A stretch of 64,000 nucleotides of DNA from Ryuthela nishihirai (taxonomy: Eukaryota > Arthropoda > Arachnida > Araneae > Heptathelidae): the NCBI GenBank assembly GCA_038380435.1, contig JAWZYU010000005.1:36850001-36914000 (forward strand), written 5' to 3'. The position numbers and the translations under genes were made by a program. Below, in pieces: positions 57,658 through 64,000 of this stretch; position 1 is the stretch's first letter, and each line of letters opens with the position of its first letter. The notes below the pieces were generated by a model that was not told the origin of the DNA, did not search any database, and saw nothing but the letters and a program-made list of their open reading frames with translations.

Positions 57658-58218
57658 CATTGGTCTTCAAAGTTGGGTGCCGATCGACAGGGATGCGAGA
57701 ACAAAATTCTATTATTCTAATTTCATCGTTCTATTTTTAAAAAAGATTTTAAATTTCCCCAAAAAACACGAAGTAAAATAAAAAATATTTGCTAATGTAT
57801 TTAAATTTTGCAGTTAAGCGAGACTCTGTTTAGTTTCCAAAAGATATCTGGGATGTCTAAAGATATTTGGAATGTCTGTCATAAAGATGTTTGGGATGTC
57901 TGTCATAAAGTATGTCTGCGATGTCTGTCGTAAAGATGTTCTGGGATGTCTGTCATAAAGATGTCTGCGAGGTCTGAACTAAAGATACCTTTGCACCGCT
58001 GTATCACAAGATTTCAAATCAAGATTTTCAGAAATTATGAAATATATTCAGTCACATTGTTCTCATTATATTTTCATGTTTATTTTCATCTTATCTTAGT
58101 TCAGTTGTTTAATTTATAAATATTTATTTCATATATTTATATTTTAATACATATTGGTAGTATATGCTTTTTTTTGCTGATACAGGAGTGCGTGATCAAA
58201 AGTGCTTGGAGACCACTG
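57658..58218. mobile_element. hAT-like MITE with internal about 24-bp array (561 bp)
   Basis: Left end cattggtcttcaaag; reverse complement of the right end cagtggtctccaagc. Flanking octamers gtctacaa (57650-57657) and gtctaaaa (58219-58226) agree at 7 of 8. Internal tandem units of aaagatgtttgggatgtctg plus tcat start at about 57839, 57859, 57883, 57907, 57932 and 57957. No coding capacity. Confidence 0.75.
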
Positions 58219-58226
58219 GTCTAAAA

Positions 58227-58632
58227 TATCACATCTCGTTAGATGGCGCCAAATACTACAGAAAAAAAAATTCTCTTAAGTCCTTTTTAGCAAATAAAGT
58301 GACTGAAAATAAATAAATTCATTTTGAAAATGGTTAAAATTCTAAAGAATATGCTTTAGAAGACAGAAATAGTGAAACAATCGTTTTTCAAATTTCGAAC
58401 AGTGAGAGAATAATACGGAAATTTATGCAGACGTTTTTGATTGGTTAGGCTTGTTTAGTGTTTTAGTGCCCTCTTGAAGCTTTTTCTTGCATAAGTGTGA
58501 TGCGAAAAAATGCGAATTGGGCAGGTCCTGCAGTCTATCATGGTTGGTCAAGTCCAACGCGAGAAGTTCGTTTAGTTTTTACCGTAACACTATAGATAGC
58601 GCTAGTGCCGTGCAAATGCAATTAGATTTTAA
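58227..58632. other. Unannotated stretch
   Basis: No gene or clear repeat. Confidence 0.5.
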
Positions 58633-58830
58633 ATGGCTAGCGCGCTTGGCTACTGATCTAAGGGATCTGGGTTCGAGCCCCGGGTAAGGCATGGATGTGT
58701 CTGTCATTTTTCTGCTGAGGCCCTGCCATCCTCTCAGACCTTCTACTCTGGCATATAAACTGACAGGCTCCTATCAGACCTCTGTGGCAAGCAGCTGCTT
58801 GAGGGGGTATTTATTTATTTTATTTATTTA
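58633..58830 (+). mobile_element. SINE-B copy
   Basis: Head from atggctagcgcgcttggcta, with box B-like ggttcgagccc at 58670-58680, then the body, then gagggggtatttatttattt. The first bases of the head (box A) are truncated. Confidence 0.85.
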
Positions 58831-58865
58831 GTACGCAGGGGAAAGCTACCTGCATAGGTTGGTTT

Positions 58866-59310
58866 TTTGAAGCCAAATCGAATATTCAAGTACAGAGAAA
58901 TTTCCGGCCAAAGTTCAAGAAGGACCCATCATCTAGCAGAAGCATGCGGATTAGAATTTTAGTGGACAGCGTTCTTCATCGAAAGAGAACGGGCCGATCA
59001 CGCACGTCTGACGACGACGGCGAAATCCGCCAAGCTTATCTGCGCAGCCCTAGCAAATCAACTGGAACTGCCACTAGAGAATTAGAAGTTCTTCGCACAA
59101 TGTTTGTGTCGAGTACTGCATAAAAGGATTGCCTAGTATGCCTACAAAGTGCATATTTTGAAGGCTCTGCAGCCCAATGACAAACTAGGCCTTTTTACGT
59201 TTGCTGTGGACGTTCCTGATTACCTGGCCAGAGATGATGTAAGCCACATTTTGTTTACAGACGAAACAACTTTCTGTATCTCAGGAAAAGCCAATCGGCA
59301 TAACGTAAGG
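58866..59310 (+). pseudogene. Tc1/mariner-like DDE transposase remnant (FTDETTF type)
   Basis: Fragments in shifting frames follow the order of a transposase common in arthropods: FRPKFKKDPPSSRSMR (N-terminal, about 58,900), RSPSKSTGTATRELEVL (about 59,045-59,095), LKALQPNDKLGLFTFAVDV (from 59,158) and ILFTDETTFCISGKANRHNV (to about 59,305). The D of FTDE would be the first catalytic Asp. Stops and frameshifts, and loss of everything after NRHNVRI, mark it as dead. Confidence 0.75.
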
Positions 59311-61517
59311 ATATTTTTCCTTCACATTTCTAAAACTGCAATAGTTATTGGGGCGGGGGTGGCTCAGTCGGTAGCGCGCCAGGCTCGTAATCTGTAGTTC
59401 CCACGTTCGAGTCCCAGCTGGGTCAGTGTTGAGATTTATCTCCGCAAAATTCCCCGCCCTGCACACGGTCAGTAGGGGACACCGATGGGCTTGGAATAGG
59501 CCGCCGTTCCTTCGGACGGGACGTTAAGCCGTGGCCCCGTGTGCGGGAGAGCCATACGTTGTGCACGTTAAAGAACACGCTGGATGGCCTTGACGGGAGG
59601 CTACCATCTGTCTCCCAACAGCTGTTCCAGTGGGCCCCCTCCCCCAACCTTCTCTGAGCCTTCGGGGTCCATGTGACCTGGCCATTTAGCCCATGGTGTG
59701 CAAAAAAGTGCCGCTCAGAGGTAAAACAACAACCCAACCCACAATAGTTATTGCCTATTTTCAAAACTGGTAATAAAAATTTATTAGAGAATTATTGACC
59801 GATTTTCCTTTTTTCTGCTTTTTCAAAGATACTGGAAATAATTATAAAACAAAAATTGTTCAGTTTCTGGGAAAAATATCGATTGTTCTCCAACAATCAA
59901 TTTGGTTTTAGGAAAGGAATGAATACTGAGAATACTATTCTAGAATTCACTTCTATCATACATGAAAATATTAATCGAAATCAAAATTCGGTAAGTTATA
60001 TTTTTAGATAAAAAAAGTTTTTAACTCAGTTCTTTATTCATCATTATTGACTAAATTAAATTCTAGTGAAATTAGAAGCAAAATTTTCTCATGGATAAAA
60101 AGTTATTTAACAAACAGAAAACAGAAGGTAAAAATTGTTAAATATATCAGTAGCGAAGCTTTTGTTTACGATGGAGTTCCTTCAAGGTTCTGTTTTGGGC
60201 CCATTATCATTCCTAATATGTTTAAGTGATTTTTGTAACATGAAATTAAAAGGTAAAATTATTGTATTTGCAATAATTTTACAAAATACTGCAATTATTT
60301 ATTCAGGGCATGAGTTAGAGATACTAAATAATATAAAAACTGATATGATTTGTATTCAGAATGAGTTTTGGATAAATAGGTTATTTTTAAATATTAAAAT
60401 ATATATTTTAGATTAAGAGCAAATCAGAAAGGTTTTTTAAATATAAAATTGTCTTTCATTCTCAAAATTGTATGCACGATAATTGCTCATGTGAAATAAT
60501 TAAGGGAGTAGATAACTATAAATATTTAGGTGTTTGCATAGATTGGAAAATGTGTCTAAGATTCAGATAAATAATGTTCTGATGAAAATTCTATTATACC
60601 TTATATATATTATATTCGAAATTTTGTAGATGTTTCTGTTTTGAAAATATTATATTATTCTTGGATCAAATCGTATCTACTTTATGTGATATTATCATGG
60701 GGTGTGTGTGGGGGGGGGGGGGCGTTACTTGTTGGTTTAAAAATCAAGCACTTCAGTATGCACAGAATCATATTATTAAGTGTGCAATGAAAATGAAGAA
60801 ATGGGATAGTTTAGATGACGTTTATTCTAAACTAGGTATATTATAGGCTAGAAAACTTTCATGTTTTCCAAGCATTGAAATATTTAAAAAACATTGGAAT
60901 ATAAATATTATTAGAACATTTAAGAAAGATACTCGCTTTTTTACAGGTCTTAATTTAATTAATATTCTTACACGTAAAACAATAGTACAGAAAATCTATA
61001 TATATTTAGCAAATAGATTCTTTAATTCTCTACCAGAAAAAATAAAACTGATAAAGAATGAATGGAAATTTATTAATACAAAAATATGGCTTTTAAACAT
61101 AGTAAATATTAATATATTATTCTAAACATATTCACTAGTTTCTTATGATTAATTTGCAAGATCTATTAAATTAGCATAAAATATATCAAATTTAAATAAT
61201 TTTAGAATATACACTTTTTTTTTACAAATAATATTCTGTTTGTGTTTAAATCATTATATGCTGATAATATTTTTTATGTTACCAAAATAAAGTTGTTATT
61301 ATTTAGCATAATTATTTTCAAAATACGAGTTTTTACTCTATTGGATTTGTTAATTGTTGTCTCAGTTATATACTACTGAGTTTGCAATTTTTAATAATTT
61401 ATTATTGATCATAATGCATTCGTATATAAATTGAATAGTATCACAATGTCATGTGAATTATAAATTGTACATTTGAGAAATAATAAAACTATCTATCTAT
61501 CTATCTGTCTATCTATA
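59306..61517 (+). mobile_element. Non-LTR retrotransposon remnant (Jockey/CR1-like RT)
   Basis: RT motifs occur in order across frames: PIFKTGNKN (about 59,755), FSKILEIIIKQKL, NQFGFRKGMNTENTILEF (about 59,895-59,950), QGSVLGPLSFLICLSDF (about 60,185-60,235), and NYKYLGVCIDW (about 60,512-60,545). The catalytic FADD box is disrupted: FAIILQ stands where it should be. The 3' end has an AATAAA and a (CTAT)n tail at about 61,490-61,517. A SINE-A sits inside at 59351-59741. Confidence 0.75.
59351..59741 (+). mobile_element. SINE-A copy with 12-bp TSD, inserted in the LINE
   Basis: Perfect 12-bp repeats caatagttattg at 59339-59350 and 59742-59753. Box A tggctcagtcgg at 59360-59371 is intact; box B has one change (cgttcgagtcc). 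The tail is gtaaaacaacaacccaaccc. Removing it rejoins the LINE reverse-transcriptase sequence. Confidence 0.93.
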
Positions 61518-62737
61518 TACCGATTGACTTTTCATCTGTTCAATGTTTGAATGTTGACAGAGGATGAACCACTCCCGTGATTTCCATGTTTCCTGGAATT
61601 ACATCCCTCGAATTTTTTTTCGTGAGGTATGTGTTAAAGTGCATATATCAAAGATAAGCCCTAATATATATATAAAATAATAATAATGGAAGGGGAGGGG
61701 GGCAAGAAGCCCAATCGAGTGAGTAGATATTAAAAGGGGGGATGAATTTTCATTGTAATATAAAATTTCCCTCTCCGTTTTTGTGGTTTTTGAAACTGTC
61801 TCGAAAAATATACGAAATATATATAAGTTTAACATATTTTTTCCTGTATTACCTTTACTTGTATTCTCAAAGGGTGGGGGGGGAATGCCTCCCTAGATTT
61901 GGGCCTGGTCAAAAGGTTGAGTGTTGATGACCTGCAAACTCTTTTCACCGACTTCAGCTAATGAACGTATTTTGGGTATGTACATGGCTTGAACTTGAAA
62001 AACGGTTAGATGAGCTCCGGGACGTAAAAAGTGTTCAAACTGAAGTTGAAATTTGCAGAAAAAAAATTCTTGAGCTGGACTATCAATTGTAGCATAGCAT
62101 GTGTCTACAGTTTCTGCTACTGTTTTTTTTTAAATTTGAATTTTCAACTTGTCTGCATTTTCTAAGTTTATATAATCGGATGTGAGCAGTCTTTGGAAAA
62201 CAAGCGAAATAGGAGATGTTAAATAAACCATCTCCTCAACTTGTTAAGGAGATGTAAATCGTAACCTTTTAAAAATGATCAGCGAGTTGGAAATTTTTTT
62301 AAATTTAGGGTAAACTGCAGAAATAATTTTAACAGGTAAGAAAATTTAAATGTTTTTAGTGATCACTATCTTTATAGTTTCGGTTATATTATCCACAGCA
62401 CTATAGTTGGCTGGTTATTTGGAGTTCTATGGGGCACGAGCAACTATGGCTATGGTGCACCAAACGGGTTGAGGTTAAGGTTGCGTGGGTCTATAAAATC
62501 AGAGGTCAGCAAACAGGCCCATTGTCGCCATGTTTCTGCTCGGTGTTTAAGGGTAAGGAACATACTGTATTTCAATTAAAATTTGATTAAATGAAATATT
62601 ATTCTGAAAAAATACTTTCTCATCCTATGAGAATTAGAGTAGTGAGATAATCTTTTAAACACACTCATATTTTCAAAGAGCACAAAAACATGGCCCTTGT
62701 CGACTCCATTGATCAACTTCTTACTCTATATGACCTC
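61518..62737. other. Unannotated stretch
   Basis: No gene recognised. It includes small G-runs (about 61,690 and 61,875). Confidence 0.5.
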
Positions 62738-63507
62738 TATTTAGTTTTACCTCTGAGAAGCACATTTTGGCATACTATACGCTAAATGGAGAGATCATAA
62801 AGACTCCAAAGGCTCAAAGAAGTTTGGAGAAGGGAATCCATTGGACAACTGGTAGGAGACAGATGGCAGCCTCCCATGAAGGGACACATGAACGTGCACA
62901 AGATATGGCTCTCCTGTAAATTGGAACACGGCTTAACATCCCATCCCCATCCGACGGATGGTTGCGCATCGGAGTTGTTGTTTTGGGTTGTTTTACCTCT
63001 GAGAGGCACTTTTTTGCACACCATGGGCTAAAAGGCCAGGTCACATGGACCCCGAAGGCTCAGAGAAGGTTGGGGGAGGGGACTCACTGGAACAGCTGTT
63101 GGGAGACAGATGGTAGCTTCCCGTCAAGGCCATCTAGCGTGTTCTTTAACGTGCACAGGGTATGGCTCTCCCGCACACGGGGCCACGGCTTAACGTCCCA
63201 TCCGACGGACGGCGGCCTTTCCAAGCCCATCGGTGTCCCCTACTGACCGTGGGCAGGGCTGGGCATTTTGCGGAGATAAATCTCAACGCTGACACAGCTG
63301 GGACTCGAACCTGGGAACTACAGATTACGAGCCTGGCGCACTACCGACTGAGTCACCCCCGCCCCTGCGCATCGGAGTCTCCTTTCTTACCGAGGGCATG
63401 GTAAGGGTAAGCGGAGATAAATCTCAATGCCGGTACAGTTGGACTCGAACCTGGAACCTGCAGATTACGAGCTTGGTGCTCCACCGACTGAGCCACCCCT
63501 TGCCCTT
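62738..63507 (-). mobile_element. Old SINE-A copy, interrupted by a younger SINE-A
   Basis: The left part 62738-62962 (agttttacctctgagaagca onward) and right part 63379-63507 (ending cgactgagccaccccttgcc) together make one diverged SINE-A. The younger copy and its TSD lie between. The old copy's head variant (cggtggagcaccaagctcgt on the minus strand) differs from the young family. Confidence 0.85.
62976..63365 (-). mobile_element. Young SINE-A copy with 13-bp TSD
   Basis: Perfect 13-bp repeats tgcgcatcggagt at 62963-62975 and 63366-63378. Full-length with tail ttgttttgggttgttttacc and head accgactgagtcacccccgc. Confidence 0.93.
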
Positions 63508-64000
63508 GGCTATTACATGGAAGAAACCAAGATTTTTTTAACAGAATAGTCTTGCGAACGTTACCAGTAAACTTTCGAGACCTACCCTCATTTCATTTAC
63601 CTATCTCTCTCACTTTTCTTCCACGAAAACATTTTAGTACACTACTAATTAAATATTTCCGTTAAGTGCAATGAAACTGTAGATGCGATTTGTTTTCGCA
63701 CTGAATAATTAAATAATTTATATGCATCAAGCCCGTAACCAGAGGCTGGAAGGGGACGCTGACTTCCACTCTCAGGTCCCAACTTGTCCAATCCATGGGT
63801 GCCCTCTCTGGGAAGCTCTTTGATTTGAATTCGTGAATTCTTAACTTTTGCAACTTTATAATACAAGGATTCATTTACATTCGGGATGTTGACGTAAGCA
63901 TTTGCAACTGTAATAGGGTCGGGGTTCAGTTCTTATGCTTATAAGAATTCTTTGGTCAGCCAACCCCTACAAATATCAAAGCCCTCCGTTTCTTTCAATT
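63508..64000. other. Unannotated end of window
   Basis: No gene or recognisable repeat. Confidence 0.5.

Noticed and set aside
63162..63404. Small conserved protein (MALPHTGPRLNVPSDGRR family) seen at many places
   Set aside because: The recurring peptide is a translation of SINE-A and appears wherever a copy lies.

Overview
This is eukaryotic, AT-rich nuclear DNA from an animal. The one clear protein-coding gene is an arthropod-type MAP1 (Futsch) microtubule-associated protein. The rest is dominated by mobile elements: tRNA-headed SINEs, Tc1/mariner and hAT-like elements, and RTE-like and Jockey/CR1-like LINEs. The mixture of huge exons, AT-rich introns and transposase remnants carrying an FTDETTF and NRHN signature suggests an arachnid, most plausibly a spider. 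That assignment is inference from general familiarity, not from a database match. Names such as SINE-A and SINE-B are provisional labels of mine.

Layout. Positions 1-12,480 are mostly unannotated AT-rich sequence. They hold one hAT-like MITE (2,386-2,680), a SINE-B, two SINE-A copies, a TA-flanked MITE (10,722-10,969), a weak candidate exon near 391-618, and the probable 3' UTR of the MAP1 gene. Positions 12,483-29,266 (minus strand) are a single coding exon of 5,593 codons with no frameshift. It encodes the MAP1 N-terminal metallo-beta-lactamase-like fold, a basic Lys/Pro region, an enormous acidic repeat array built on KTPEE-type units, a Ser/Thr-rich linker and the conserved MAP1 light-chain C-terminal domain. 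The exon opens at a splice acceptor, so the gene's first exon(s) lie further right. I could not find them in the window.

Positions 29,267-51,600 are probably intron or upstream sequence of that gene, packed with repeats: many SINE-A and SINE-B copies, a perfect 87-bp-TIR Tc1-like palindrome (34,259-34,463), two broken Tc1-like transposases and a 5'-truncated RTE-like LINE (43,315-46,108). Positions 51,600-58,220 hold three neighbouring hAT-like non-autonomous elements, each with 8-bp target-site duplications and each containing its own internal tandem array (128-bp x 25, 28-bp x 5, about 24-bp x 6). Positions 58,630-61,517 are a pile-up of SINE-B, a DDE transposase remnant, a LINE remnant, and a SINE-A inserted into the LINE. 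Positions 62,738-63,507 are an old SINE-A interrupted by a younger one.

The genes do not form a pathway: there is one host gene and its repeat-rich surroundings. The most notable structures are the hAT-like element whose end has grown into a higher-order satellite array, together with its two array-bearing neighbours, and the 56-residue higher-order acidic repeat of the MAP1 protein.
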